From contig JACRBQ010000075.1 of the NCBI GenBank assembly GCA_016213135.1, positions 1 through 64,000 on the forward strand: DNA of 64,000 bases, read 5' to 3'. Positions 1 through 8,507 of this stretch are shown here, piece by piece. This DNA comes from Chloroflexota bacterium (GTDB taxonomy: Bacteria; Chloroflexota; Anaerolineae; Anaerolineales; VGOW01). The notes beneath the pieces were generated by a model. The model had not been told where the DNA came from. It was given only the letters and a program-made list of their open reading frames with translations, and searched no databases. How positions within the stretch are numbered: the first letter of the stretch is position 1; each line of letters starts with the position of its first letter. The translations under genes were made by a program, and so were the position numbers.

Positions 1-1
1 A

Positions 2-364
2 AAGTCCATTGACAAAAGGCCATGCCTGTGCGCGTGGGAGCGGGTTGCACCCGCGATGGCATGGAATTGCGGCAGGCCCGCTCGCGGCTACAAGCCGCTC
101 CTACCATTTCATGGCCTGTCGCCGACTTTGGAAAGGCCCTCATTTGTTGACCGCACGGGGTTTCAATGGCTCAGCCCTGCCGCTATAATGGCGGTTCTGG
201 CGGTCGTGGTCGGCGGGATGGCGGCGCGGGCGTACGCCAGAGAGTGGTGGCCCCGGTTGTCGTTTCGCAAAAGCTATGCCCCGGCGCTGTTGCTGGCCGA
301 GTTGCTGTGTATCTTCTTCCTGGCCCCGACCCAAACGCCACCGTTCATCTACTTTCAGTTTTAG
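2..364 (+). pseudogene. C-terminal fragment, MBOAT-like O-acyltransferase tail
   Basis: This frame is open from the window edge to a TAG at 362-364. Its last 60 or so residues contain a hydrophobic helix (IMAVLAVVVGGMAARAY), a basic loop, a second hydrophobic helix (ALLLAELLCIFFLA) and the terminal residues PFIYFQF. That ending is typical of MBOAT/AlgI-family membrane O-acyltransferases, which acetylate exopolysaccharides. The first 40 residues of the frame are only the translation of the REPIN-like repeat, so the gene is either continued from upstream and invaded by the repeat, or a decayed remnant. An acetylation role would suit the adjoining polysaccharide locus. A GC-rich hairpin (372-387) follows, without a T-run. 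The family call rests on the C-terminal signature only. Confidence 0.35.
18..116. repeat. REPIN-like nested inverted repeat
   Basis: Two palindromic units face each other. The left unit (34-56) begins GTGGGAGCGGG and ends CCCGCGA; the right unit (82-105) reads, on the minus strand, GGTAGGAGCGG...CCGCGA. They are separated by about 25 bases and enclosed by outer arms GGCCATG (18-24) and CATGGCC (110-116). The GTGG/GTAG head followed by a short GC-rich palindrome, in a back-to-back pair, is the layout known for REP doublets (REPINs) mobilised by RAYT transposases, best described in Pseudomonas. Only this one copy is visible here, so genome-wide repetition is inferred. Confidence 0.6.
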
Positions 365-419
365 AATCATCGGCGCGAGTGCGCGCCCTTAGCTTCTGCG
401 AGAATGGAACATAGGATTT

Positions 420-3059
420 ATGCGGCGAACTAATGCGTATCGACTAGCGGTGTTGATAGTGGTGGGGATGTGCTTCGCCGGGCTGGCGACTTTGTCGGCC
501 CCGGCCCGTGTGGCTCAGGCGCAGACCGGGGCCAATGGCGCCTGGGGGGAGCCGGTCAACCTCTCCACCTCCGGGTCAGCTTCGCGGCCAGTGTTTACCT
601 CCGCGCCGAACGGCGATCTTCACGTGCTTTGGTGGGACCCGTTCGACGGCGAGAAACACGCCTACTACACCGGCGATCGCTGGTCAAGGCCGGCAACCGC
701 TTTGCCTATTTTGGCTAATCGCGTAGTGGACAACTTGACGGGCAAGGTCATTTTGACGCCTCCTCGCGAGTTGGTTTTGCTGGCTTCGGATTCGGGCTGG
801 GCGCATGCCCTTTGGCTCGATTGGCTGGGCAACCTGTATTACTCTCGAACGCACGGTAGCGACGGCGAATGGTCGGCGGCGGTGAGCCTGGCGGCCACCC
901 CCGCCAAGTGGGATGCCAGGATTGATGATGCAGGGCAGCTTCACCTGGTATTCGTCCGAGCAGTGGATACTGTGGATTTCCCCTCCGGGCTGTACTATCG
1001 CACGTCCAGCGATGAAGGAGGGTCGTGGAATAGCCCGGTGCCGGTATCGCAATCGCTGTATTTCCGCGCCGTGACACCGGCAAACGGCTCTGTGCAAGTG
1101 GCGGTCAATACCAGAGGCACGGTACTAGTGGCCTGGGACGATCCGCGCCTTGAGCAAGCTCTAATCTCTCGGCTGGATCGCGGCGCCGGCGGTTTTGCTC
1201 CTCCGGCGTCAATGACCGTGGACGGCGCGGCTTATGTCATAGCTCGCCGGCCTCGCCTGGCGTCGCTACCGGGCGGCGAGTTCCTTGCGATCTGGGAAAC
1301 GGGGGGCGCTTGTTCACTTTATCAACAGCAGGCCGACACTAGCGGACAGAACTGGTCTGTTCCGATACGCGTGTTTGACACCCTGGGCCAATGCCTGCCG
1401 AAACTTCACACCTTTGCGGCGCCCGACGGGCGCGTGCTGATGACCATCGACGCCGGCACCGGCGATGACACGGGCGCGTTTAGCGCCATACTCGAAGTGT
1501 GGGATGGCCGGCAATGGTCGGCGCCGTTGTCGCCTCAAGTAACCTTCGCCGACACGGCCACTGGCCGCAGCGTATCACTGGGCTGTCTGCGGGCTGCGGT
1601 ACACAAGGATCGCCTGACCGTGATCGGTTGTGACGCGAATGGCGACATTTGGTCTGTAACAAGCCAATTGAGCCTCGCCGACATGATGCCGCTCTTAGCC
1701 CCTCTGTGGGCAGCTCCGATCACCCTCTCTAAAGAGCGGGGCGACGCCGGTTTGCCCGCCGCGGCGGCCGATCTGGATGGCCATTCTCACGTTTTGTGGC
1801 CCGAGGCAGATACGACGGACGGTGTGGCTAATCACATGATGTATGCCCAGACTGATGTAGTGTGGGCCGAGCCTTCCAAGATGTTGAACGCAACCGAAGG
1901 CAGCATGGACTCGGCCTCAATTGCCGTGGATGGAAGCGGGGTGGTACATGCCGTTTGGCGCGGTGGTCTCACCAGTCAGGTGCTGTATAGCTATGCCTTT
2001 GCCGGTGACGCCTTGTCTCCGCAGCGCTGGGCGGAACCGGTACCCCTGCCTGCCCCTCGCCTGTATGGCGAGTCGCCCTCGATAGTAGCTGACAGTGCGG
2101 GCGTTCTGCATGTTATCTACGCCGTGCCCGTCAACGAGGATCGAGGCGTTTATTACTTGTCGTCCTCGGATCAAGGGAAGACATGGACGGCGCCGCAGCA
2201 GGTTTTCGATGCGGTTGGAGCAGGGTGGGCGGCGGTGGTGCAAACCCGGCTAGCCGTAGACGACGCGGCGCGGTTGCATGTGGTGTGGGTGCAGGGAGCG
2301 CTGTCAAATACGGCGTTACCGTTGGGGGTCTATTACTCGCAGTCGGCCGATGGCGGCCAAACGTGGTCTGCGCCCGCCGAAATCGACGGCGAAGGCGCGG
2401 CCTATCCGCGCATCTTGGTCTCGCCGTCCGGGCAAATGCACATGGTGTGGTCGAAATTCGTGGGGCGCCGTGTGGAATTGTGGCACCAGTGGTCGCCCGA
2501 CGGCGGCCAGAACTGGGCCACTGCCGCACAGGTGGTCGGAGTGGAAGACTTTGCGCCCGATGTGGGCCTGGCGGCTGACGACGGTGGTTCGGTATACCTT
2601 GTGGGCGTGCAGAATACACTACAATCTGCGGCGGTTCTTTTCTACATTCGCTGGAATGGTGACGCCTGGGCCGGGCTGGAAAAAGTGCCGTTGATTTATG
2701 ATTTCGATTCTTCCTTGGGGGCAACGGCCATTGTCACCGGCACGGGCAACCTGGGGGTGTTCTACCGGGCACGCGCTGTCACAGAGTCCGGCTACCGGCA
2801 CGTGATTGGCTACCTGGAGCGTGCCTTGGATTCTCCAGTTGCCAAACCGCTGCCTACGTTCACACCGCAGGCGCTACCCGCGACCGATGTGCCAATTACT
2901 CCGTTGCCAACCTTCACACCCGTGCCGACGCCCGAAGTGGGTGCGGCCAAAGCCCAAAGCCGGGGCCCGCTTGCCTGGCTACAGGTAATTGTAATTGCGG
3001 TGGCTATGGTTACTGTGGGTGCGCTGGCGATTCGACGCCTGATGGCGGCTCCCAAATAG
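420..3059 (+). CDS. Secreted, membrane-anchored Asp-box (BNR) repeat protein
   Basis: The 879-residue product starts with a signal peptide (positive MRRTNAYR, a hydrophobic core, and APARVAQAQ near residues 27-35 as a likely cleavage zone). The body contains repeated beta-propeller-like strands with Asp boxes of the form S-x-D-x-G-x-x-W: SSDEGGSW near residue 196, SSDQGKTW near 582, SADGGQTW near 642 and SPDGGQNW near 692. A Thr/Pro-rich stalk (about 805-845) leads to one transmembrane helix (about 849-868) and a short basic tail, so the propeller should sit outside the cell. Asp boxes are known from sialidases and many non-enzymatic propellers; no FRIP motif or clear catalytic set is visible, so a glycan-binding or surface role is safer than an enzyme call. 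It heads the polysaccharide operon and has a paralogue immediately downstream. Confidence 0.8.
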   Translation: MRRTNAYRLAVLIVVGMCFAGLATLSAPARVAQAQTGANGAWGEPVNLSTSGSASRPVFTSAPNGDLHVLWWDPFDGEKHAYYTGDRWSRPATALPILANRVVDNLTGKVILTPPRELVLLASDSGWAHALWLDWLGNLYYSRTHGSDGEWSAAVSLAATPAKWDARIDDAGQLHLVFVRAVDTVDFPSGLYYRTSSDEGGSWNSPVPVSQSLYFRAVTPANGSVQVAVNTRGTVLVAWDDPRLEQALISRLDRGAGGFAPPASMTVDGAAYVIARRPRLASLPGGEFLAIWETGGACSLYQQQADTSGQNWSVPIRVFDTLGQCLPKLHTFAAPDGRVLMTIDAGTGDDTGAFSAILEVWDGRQWSAPLSPQVTFADTATGRSVSLGCLRAAVHKDRLTVIGCDANGDIWSVTSQLSLADMMPLLAPLWAAPITLSKERGDAGLPAAAADLDGHSHVLWPEADTTDGVANHMMYAQTDVVWAEPSKMLNATEGSMDSASIAVDGSGVVHAVWRGGLTSQVLYSYAFAGDALSPQRWAEPVPLPAPRLYGESPSIVADSAGVLHVIYAVPVNEDRGVYYLSSSDQGKTWTAPQQVFDAVGAGWAAVVQTRLAVDDAARLHVVWVQGALSNTALPLGVYYSQSADGGQTWSAPAEIDGEGAAYPRILVSPSGQMHMVWSKFVGRRVELWHQWSPDGGQNWATAAQVVGVEDFAPDVGLAADDGGSVYLVGVQNTLQSAAVLFYIRWNGDAWAGLEKVPLIYDFDSSLGATAIVTGTGNLGVFYRARAVTESGYRHVIGYLERALDSPVAKPLPTFTPQALPATDVPITPLPTFTPVPTPEVGAAKAQSRGPLAWLQVIVIAVAMVTVGALAIRRLMAAPK

Positions 3060-3084
3060 CCATCTGCCGTCAAGGGGATTACCT

Positions 3085-4710
3085 ATGCATTTTCATCTTC
3101 GACTGTTTATCCTGGCGCTAATTCTTGCCGGCAGTGTATTTGTGGGACCGCGACTGGGTGCGCAGGCCCAGAGTGGTGACGGCGCGTGGTCGAATTTCGA
3201 AAACGCTTCCAACACGCCGACTACATCTTCATGGCCGGCCATTGTAGCCGACACGGCCGGGAATGTGCATTTGTTTTGGGCCGAGGATGCGGACGGAAAA
3301 ACAGACAACCCGGATCTATCCTATGACACAGGACTTGGCCCCGGCATTGACGAGACCGGACGCCGCGTTAACTTGCTGAAAGAATGGGGCGAGTCTCTCT
3401 ATTACACCCGCTGGGATGGCGAGAAGTGGTATCCACCAGTAAATATTCACGTATCGCCGGTATTGCCCAACGGGGTTGTGCTTTATCCCGAAACCACCGT
3501 GGACCCGCAAGGGATGCTGCACGTGATTTGGCTCGGCGCCTGGCATGTGACGGGCACCGTCTTCTACATGCGTGCGCCGGCGGACCAGGCGTTATCACCT
3601 TCGGCATGGAGCCAGGCGAAGGAGGTTGCCGGGCCGGTGGCAGTGAGCGCCGGCTTTGGCCAAGACATAGTGTCCGACTTGAGTGGGGGGCTTCACATCC
3701 TTTACTCGCAGATCGGGATTGAGGGCGATTACGGCGGGGCGTACGTAATAAACTCCTTTGACGGGGGAGACACCTGGTCGTCGCCCGTTCTGTTGTATGC
3801 GACGCCGCCCGATCAAGGCGTAAACTCAGTGCAAATCATTGTGGACAAGGCAGGGCGATTGCACGCCACATGGTCGCACTGGAACCTGACCGGTAATGGG
3901 CAGGAAGTCTACTATGCGCAATCTCGCGATGAAGGGCGCACGTGGAGCAAGCCCTACCCCATCGCTGTTCGACAGCCCGATTGGTATGAAGTGGATTGGT
4001 TGAGCGTAGGGGTGGTGGGCGACGAGGTCCATGCCCTGTGGGAAGGCGGCGTAGGGGCTTACCTTAATGAGCGCATCTCGCACGACGGCGGTTTGACGTG
4101 GGACAAGCCTTACCGGATTCTCAATAACCTTGTCGGAGAAAACGGCTGGGCTGAGATGCTGACCGATAGTGAAGATAACCTTAGTATGACAGTGGTCAAG
4201 CGTGGTTTCGCCAATCCCGTCATACATGGCTTGTGGGCCACGCAATGGACCAATAGCGATTGGGAGACTCCGCTCCTGCTCGGCACGGCGCGCAGTGATT
4301 TCTACGATATTGCCAACCAAGTCATCATGCGCCTGGACGCGCTGGTGATGGTGCGCGGCACTTTCACGGGCAACGGGTTGCGTTACCAGCGCTCTACCAT
4401 TCTCAATGGCAACGAGATATTTGTGGCCCTAAACCAGAACTTCGATGGAGAAATTCATGTGACGCACCGCAAACTGCTCGCGCCCTTCATCGCCCCTCAA
4501 CCCTATCCGACGCCTCAGGCAACGCCCACGCCCACACCGCGGCCGCGTCCGCCCACACCCACGTGGCCGCCGCCCAGTGCATTGTTGCCGGACAGTCCGA
4601 CCGGCGGCACGGATGCTAATCCCGCAAACTACATTCTAATAGCGTTGCTGCCGGTGCTGGTTCTGATCGGCGGCGTTCTCGTCTCTCGCGCCAACACCCG
4701 GCGGCGATAA
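3085..4710 (+). CDS. Secreted, membrane-anchored Asp-box (BNR) repeat protein, paralogue
   Basis: The 541-residue product has the same plan as its upstream neighbour but is shorter. A signal peptide (MHFHLRLFILALILAG..., ending near LGAQAQ) is followed by a propeller-like body with Asp boxes SFDGGDTW (about 222), SRDEGRTW (about 279) and SHDGGLTW (about 331). A Pro/Thr-rich stalk (470-510), one transmembrane helix (514-534) and the basic tail RANTRRR close the protein. The ribosome binding site AAGGGGA lies just before the ATG. It begins 25 bases after the preceding stop and 22 bases before the ABC permease gene, so co-transcription is likely. Function is unknown; extracytoplasmic binding of the exported glycan is a hypothesis from position. 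Confidence 0.8.
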   Translation: MHFHLRLFILALILAGSVFVGPRLGAQAQSGDGAWSNFENASNTPTTSSWPAIVADTAGNVHLFWAEDADGKTDNPDLSYDTGLGPGIDETGRRVNLLKEWGESLYYTRWDGEKWYPPVNIHVSPVLPNGVVLYPETTVDPQGMLHVIWLGAWHVTGTVFYMRAPADQALSPSAWSQAKEVAGPVAVSAGFGQDIVSDLSGGLHILYSQIGIEGDYGGAYVINSFDGGDTWSSPVLLYATPPDQGVNSVQIIVDKAGRLHATWSHWNLTGNGQEVYYAQSRDEGRTWSKPYPIAVRQPDWYEVDWLSVGVVGDEVHALWEGGVGAYLNERISHDGGLTWDKPYRILNNLVGENGWAEMLTDSEDNLSMTVVKRGFANPVIHGLWATQWTNSDWETPLLLGTARSDFYDIANQVIMRLDALVMVRGTFTGNGLRYQRSTILNGNEIFVALNQNFDGEIHVTHRKLLAPFIAPQPYPTPQATPTPTPRPRPPTPTWPPPSALLPDSPTGGTDANPANYILIALLPVLVLIGGVLVSRANTRRR

Positions 4711-4732
4711 GGGCAGGCCCTTCCTCATCAAA

Positions 4733-5599
4733 ATGCAAGAACAGCATGTTGCGCCGCATAGGCCTGATTTGTACGCGCCCTACACCCAGGTTGTCATCCA
4801 ACCCAGCCGGGGCTGGAGTTCGCTCGGCTTACGGGATTTGTGGGAATACCGTGAACTTCTTTACTTCATGGTCTGGCGTGAAATTCAGGGCACCTACCGT
4901 CAGACCGCGTTAGGCCTGTCGTGGCTGTTCCTGCGGCCGGTGCTCAACATGGCATTGTTGAGTCTTACATTTGGGTTGCTGGTCAAGGTGTCTTCCAACG
5001 GAGTGCCCTACCCGCTTTTTTCGCTGGCGGCGCTGTTGCCTTGGGGCTATTTCTCGAATGCGGTCATGCGCGCCGCGGGCAGCCTGGTGCAAAACATGCA
5101 CATTATTTCTAAAGTATATTTCCCGCGTTTGGTCGTGCCCATCGCCAGCGCCATCTCCGGGCTGGTGGATCTGTCGGCGGCGTTTGTGGTGTTTTTCGGC
5201 GCGATGATCATTTACCGCCTGCCGCTGAGAGTGGAAATGCTATGGTTGCCGGTATTCGTCATCGTGGCCTTGATTTTCGCTTTGGCGGTCGGGTTATGGC
5301 TGGCTACCTTTTCCGTGCGATATCGCGACGTGTCGTTCGCCGTGAACTTCCTGATACAGGCTCTTATGTACGCTTCGCCGGTAATTTACCCGGTGAGTCT
5401 CGTTCCGGCTTCCGTGCAGTGGCTTTATCGGCTCAACCCGATGGCGGGCGTCATTCAGGGCTTCCGCTGGGCTTTGCTCGGTTCCGAGGCCGCGCCCGGG
5501 CCGGAGTTCCTGGCGGCCATAGGCATCAGCGTGGTGTTGCTGGTCACCGGGGCTTACGTATTTCGCCGCACCGAGCGCACGGTAGTGGACATCCTATGA
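4733..5599 (+). CDS. wzm: ABC-2 type polysaccharide export permease (Wzm/TagG-like)
   Basis: This 288-residue inner-membrane protein has about six hydrophobic helices after a cytoplasmic N-terminus carrying the conserved amphipathic segment LWEYRELLYFMVWREI and the family motif RQTALGLSWLFLRPV. It matches the ABC-2 permease family that moves undecaprenyl-linked polysaccharide or O-antigen across the membrane. Later helices include SPVIYPVSLVP and NPMAGVIQGFRWALLG, both typical of Wzm. Length is normal for the family. The stop codon overlaps the start of the ATPase gene (ATGA), so the two subunits are translationally coupled. Confidence 0.93.
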   Translation: MQEQHVAPHRPDLYAPYTQVVIQPSRGWSSLGLRDLWEYRELLYFMVWREIQGTYRQTALGLSWLFLRPVLNMALLSLTFGLLVKVSSNGVPYPLFSLAALLPWGYFSNAVMRAAGSLVQNMHIISKVYFPRLVVPIASAISGLVDLSAAFVVFFGAMIIYRLPLRVEMLWLPVFVIVALIFALAVGLWLATFSVRYRDVSFAVNFLIQALMYASPVIYPVSLVPASVQWLYRLNPMAGVIQGFRWALLGSEAAPGPEFLAAIGISVVLLVTGAYVFRRTERTVVDIL

Positions 5600-6843
5600 G
5601 TCAGGCCGCGATTGAGATTGACCGCCTGGGTAAGAGATACCGGATAGGCAAACAAGCGGTGCGCCGGAACGGTCCGGCCGTATTCACCCATGCCGTCGCA
5701 TCGCCGTTCCGTTACCTGCTCAGTTCATTGCGTGAACCGGCGGCAGACGAGGCCGTTTGGGCGCTGCGCAACGCGACCTTTGAGGTGGCGCACGGCGAGG
5801 TCGTGGGCATTATCGGCCGCAATGGGGCGGGCAAGAGCACGTTGCTCAAAATTCTCTCGCGCATTACCGAGCCGACCGAAGGACGCGCAGTGATCAATGG
5901 CCGGGTTGGGTCGCTTCTGGAAGTGGGCACCGGCTTCCACCCCGAATTGACCGGGCGCGAGAATATCTATCTCAGCGGCGCTATCATGGGTATGAAGCGC
6001 CGCGAGATCGATCGCAAGCTGGACGAGATTGTGGCCTTTGCCGACATTGCCAGATTCCTGGATACGCCGGTCAAGCGCTTTTCGAGCGGCATGTACGTGC
6101 GGCTGGCGTTTGCCGTCGCCGCGCATTTGGAGCCGGAGATTCTGCTGGTAGACGAAGTGCTGGCCGTCGGCGACACGGCCTTTCAGAAGAAGTGCCTGGG
6201 CAAGATCGGCGACGTGGCGCGAGAGGGCCGCACAGTGCTGTTCGTGAGCCACAACATGGCGGCGGTGCTGGACTTGTGCCAGACCGTGCACTGGTTGGAT
6301 CGGGGCATGCTCGCCGACACCGGGGCGCCGCTAAAGGTGGTGCAAAACTACCTCAGCTTCGGCCAGGCCAGCAGTGAGATTGACCTGGTGAATCATGCCG
6401 GGCGGCGGGCCGGTTCGAAACAGGTCATGGCAAAAGCCCGCCTTTTGAGTAACGGTGTCCCCGCCGCGTCTTTCAGGAGCGGCGACCCTTTTGAGTTGGA
6501 AGTTGAAGTTACGTGCGGAGAGGCCACATTTCCAGAACTGTCGCTCGGCTTCATACTAAAGGACGGGGTAGGCTTCAACCTCTTCGCAACAAACATGGCC
6601 CAATACGGTCAAGCCGTTGAAAACGCCGAAGGCTGTTTCACGTTGCGGATGAGCATGGATCAACTCCCTTTGTCTCCGGGCGCCTATGGCTTTTCCCTTT
6701 TTCTGGGAAATGGCACCTACGACATTGACGCCGTAGAGAACGCCATTCAATTCGACGTGTTGTGGAATCCTGAGTTGAACCTTTCACTTCCTCAGCCTCA
6801 TTGGGGCCCGCTTTATGTTTCGGTCAAATGGACGGCAGAGTGA
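5596..6843 (+). CDS. wzt: ABC polysaccharide export ATPase with C-terminal glycan-binding domain (Wzt)
   Basis: The 415-residue protein is the ATPase partner of the preceding permease. Walker A GRNGAGKST lies at about 74-82, the signature-like RFSSGMYVRL near 161, Walker B ILLVDEVLAVGD near 181 and the H-loop FVSHNM near 217. The segment GSLLEVGTGFHPELTGREN is characteristic of the polysaccharide/teichoic acid exporter class. Beyond about residue 268 a beta-rich C-terminal domain of about 150 residues matches the Wzt-C type that recognises the modified end of its own glycan. An ATG overlapping the permease stop was chosen as start; the frame is open far upstream but only as an overlap. The last third is AT-richer than the ATPase domain, as expected where glycan specificity has been exchanged. 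Confidence 0.93.
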   Translation: MSQAAIEIDRLGKRYRIGKQAVRRNGPAVFTHAVASPFRYLLSSLREPAADEAVWALRNATFEVAHGEVVGIIGRNGAGKSTLLKILSRITEPTEGRAVINGRVGSLLEVGTGFHPELTGRENIYLSGAIMGMKRREIDRKLDEIVAFADIARFLDTPVKRFSSGMYVRLAFAVAAHLEPEILLVDEVLAVGDTAFQKKCLGKIGDVAREGRTVLFVSHNMAAVLDLCQTVHWLDRGMLADTGAPLKVVQNYLSFGQASSEIDLVNHAGRRAGSKQVMAKARLLSNGVPAASFRSGDPFELEVEVTCGEATFPELSLGFILKDGVGFNLFATNMAQYGQAVENAEGCFTLRMSMDQLPLSPGAYGFSLFLGNGTYDIDAVENAIQFDVLWNPELNLSLPQPHWGPLYVSVKWTAE

Positions 6844-6878
6844 CGGCCGGGGCGGAACGTTCGCACAAGGAATGAATT

Positions 6879-7547
6879 ATGGCGGATCGAATCTTGGTAA
6901 TAGCTCCTCATGCCGATGATGAAGTGGTGGGTTGTGGAGGCATGATTGCGCGGCGCGCCCTTGAAGGCCATCACGTACATGTTGTGATAGCCGCTATAGG
7001 GGGACTGAAACACAGACACTTGGAAATTGCTGCGAGCACAGAGCAACGGAAACAAGAGTTGGCGACGGCGGCCGGTATATTGGGAGTTTCGAGGGTCACC
7101 ATATTGTTTGAAGGCATGGACATGCGAATGGATACTGTGCCTCAACTTGACATTGTATCCAGACTAGATGAAATCCTAGATGAACAATACTATGATGAAG
7201 TCTATTTCCCTTATGCCAGTCATAATCATGATCACCAGGAGTTGTTCCGGGCAACATTCGCTGCCATGAGGATGACCACCGGCAGGAGATTACCTCGCCT
7301 AAGTGCGTTGTACGAATATGCATTTGTAGGGTGGACCCCAGGCGAGATTCAGGGCGGCAAAATGTACCTGGATATCGCCGCGCATCTGGATACAAAAGTA
7401 CAAGCCTTCGAGGCCTATGAGTCCCAGATAAGACCCTTTCCACATCCGTGCTCTCCCGAGGCCATTCGAGTGCTTGCGGCAATGCGCGGCGTAGAGTCTG
7501 GATGTGCTGCTTCCGAATTGTTCTATTTGCAGAAGATGGTTGTCTAA
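6879..7547 (+). CDS. PIG-L/LmbE-family deacetylase
   Basis: The 222-residue protein carries the zinc-binding motif APHADDE at residues 9-15 (H11, D13, D14) and a distal His-rich SHNHDHQ near 114, the hallmarks of the PIG-L family of N-acetylglucosaminyl de-N-acetylases. Length and layout are normal. In a polysaccharide locus it probably removes an N-acetyl group from an amino sugar in a nucleotide- or lipid-linked precursor, but the substrate cannot be read from sequence. The gene lies 35 bases after wzt in an AT-richer stretch than the surrounding glycosyltransferases, which suggests separate acquisition. Confidence 0.88.
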   Translation: MADRILVIAPHADDEVVGCGGMIARRALEGHHVHVVIAAIGGLKHRHLEIAASTEQRKQELATAAGILGVSRVTILFEGMDMRMDTVPQLDIVSRLDEILDEQYYDEVYFPYASHNHDHQELFRATFAAMRMTTGRRLPRLSALYEYAFVGWTPGEIQGGKMYLDIAAHLDTKVQAFEAYESQIRPFPHPCSPEAIRVLAAMRGVESGCAASELFYLQKMVV

Positions 7548-7660
7548 ACTTTATGGGCACTGTCGATACCGTCGGTTCATCGGGAAGATCGTCAGAAACG
7601 AAGGAACAGTTCCGGAGTCCCTCTATTTAGCGCTCGGCAATACAAAAAAAGGGAGACGAA

Positions 7661-8491
7661 GTGGCCAGTCAATATCGCAAGATCGGAAAGAACGTCCGCA
7701 TTCATGAAACTGCCGAGTTGAATGTAGAATGGCTGGAGATTGGTTCTGGCACAATCATAGGGGCGGGGGTCCTGATTGAAGGCACAAAGGTTATTATCGG
7801 GCGAGAGGCGTGGCTGGATCGTTATGCATATATCGGAGGTGGTAGCGCTTTCGACCCTTCATCTTTCCTGGTGGCTGGCGACTTCCTGCATATGGGCCGC
7901 CAGAGTCACATAAATACCGCCCGAGGTGTCACTATCGGTGATGAATTCGGCTGTGGTGTCGAGACGAAGGTGTTTGCGCATGGCGCCTATCTATCTGAGC
8001 TCGATGGCTTTCCAGTCAAATTCGCGGGCAATACCATAGGTGACCGTGTATGGTTACCCAATGCATGGGTTAATCCAGGCGTAACCATAGGTTCCGACGT
8101 TGTTGTTGGCGCCCGGTCTCTGGTTACAAGTGATTTGCCCGGCGGGTGTCTGGCTATTGGGATTCCGTGTAAGGTTGTTCGACAGAACTGCTATCCGGCC
8201 AAATTAACGGTAGAAGAGAAGAAAGAAATTCTGGAGAGAATTGTTGCTGAAGCCCTAGAGATTGCATTGGCTAAAGGGGTGGGCAACGAAGCTACTACCT
8301 GTGAAATAGTAGCGGATTGTGCATCCTTGCTTGTTAGCGAGACTGTTTTCGATCTTGAAGGCAGGAGGATTACCGGCAAGGTCGCACCTTGGACGGAAAT
8401 CATTAAGAATCAATTGAGGCGGCATGGCATACGCTTCAAATATGGCGCCGTGGAAGGTGTTTACGTCAGCTGGGAGGAATCCGGATATTGA
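7661..8491 (+). CDS. Left-handed beta-helix (hexapeptide) acyltransferase
   Basis: Start is GTG at 7661, chosen because GGGAGA sits five bases upstream and MASQYRKIGKNVRIHE is a normal beginning for the family. The 276-residue product contains repeated hexapeptide turns (IGSGTIIGAGVLIEG, VTIGDEFGCG, NTIGDRVWLP, VTIGSDVVVGARS) ending near residue 175, then a helical C-terminal region of about 100 residues. Such proteins are CoA-dependent O- or N-acetyltransferases acting on sugars. It follows the deacetylase, so the pair may swap an acetyl for another acyl group on an amino sugar; that is inference. The gene is AT-richer than most neighbours. The 113-base gap before it contains no recognisable gene. 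Confidence 0.85.
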   Translation: MASQYRKIGKNVRIHETAELNVEWLEIGSGTIIGAGVLIEGTKVIIGREAWLDRYAYIGGGSAFDPSSFLVAGDFLHMGRQSHINTARGVTIGDEFGCGVETKVFAHGAYLSELDGFPVKFAGNTIGDRVWLPNAWVNPGVTIGSDVVVGARSLVTSDLPGGCLAIGIPCKVVRQNCYPAKLTVEEKKEILERIVAEALEIALAKGVGNEATTCEIVADCASLLVSETVFDLEGRRITGKVAPWTEIIKNQLRRHGIRFKYGAVEGVYVSWEESGY

Positions 8492-8507
8492 CACCTCGCC
8501 CAGTAGC

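Noticed and set aside
420-4710. Sialidase call for the two Asp-box proteins
   Set aside because: Asp boxes alone do not show activity; no FRIP motif or catalytic Arg triad is visible.
5242-5595. Upstream extension of the Wzt frame
   Set aside because: It lies inside the permease gene; the ATG at 5596 overlapping the permease stop gives the normal N-terminus.
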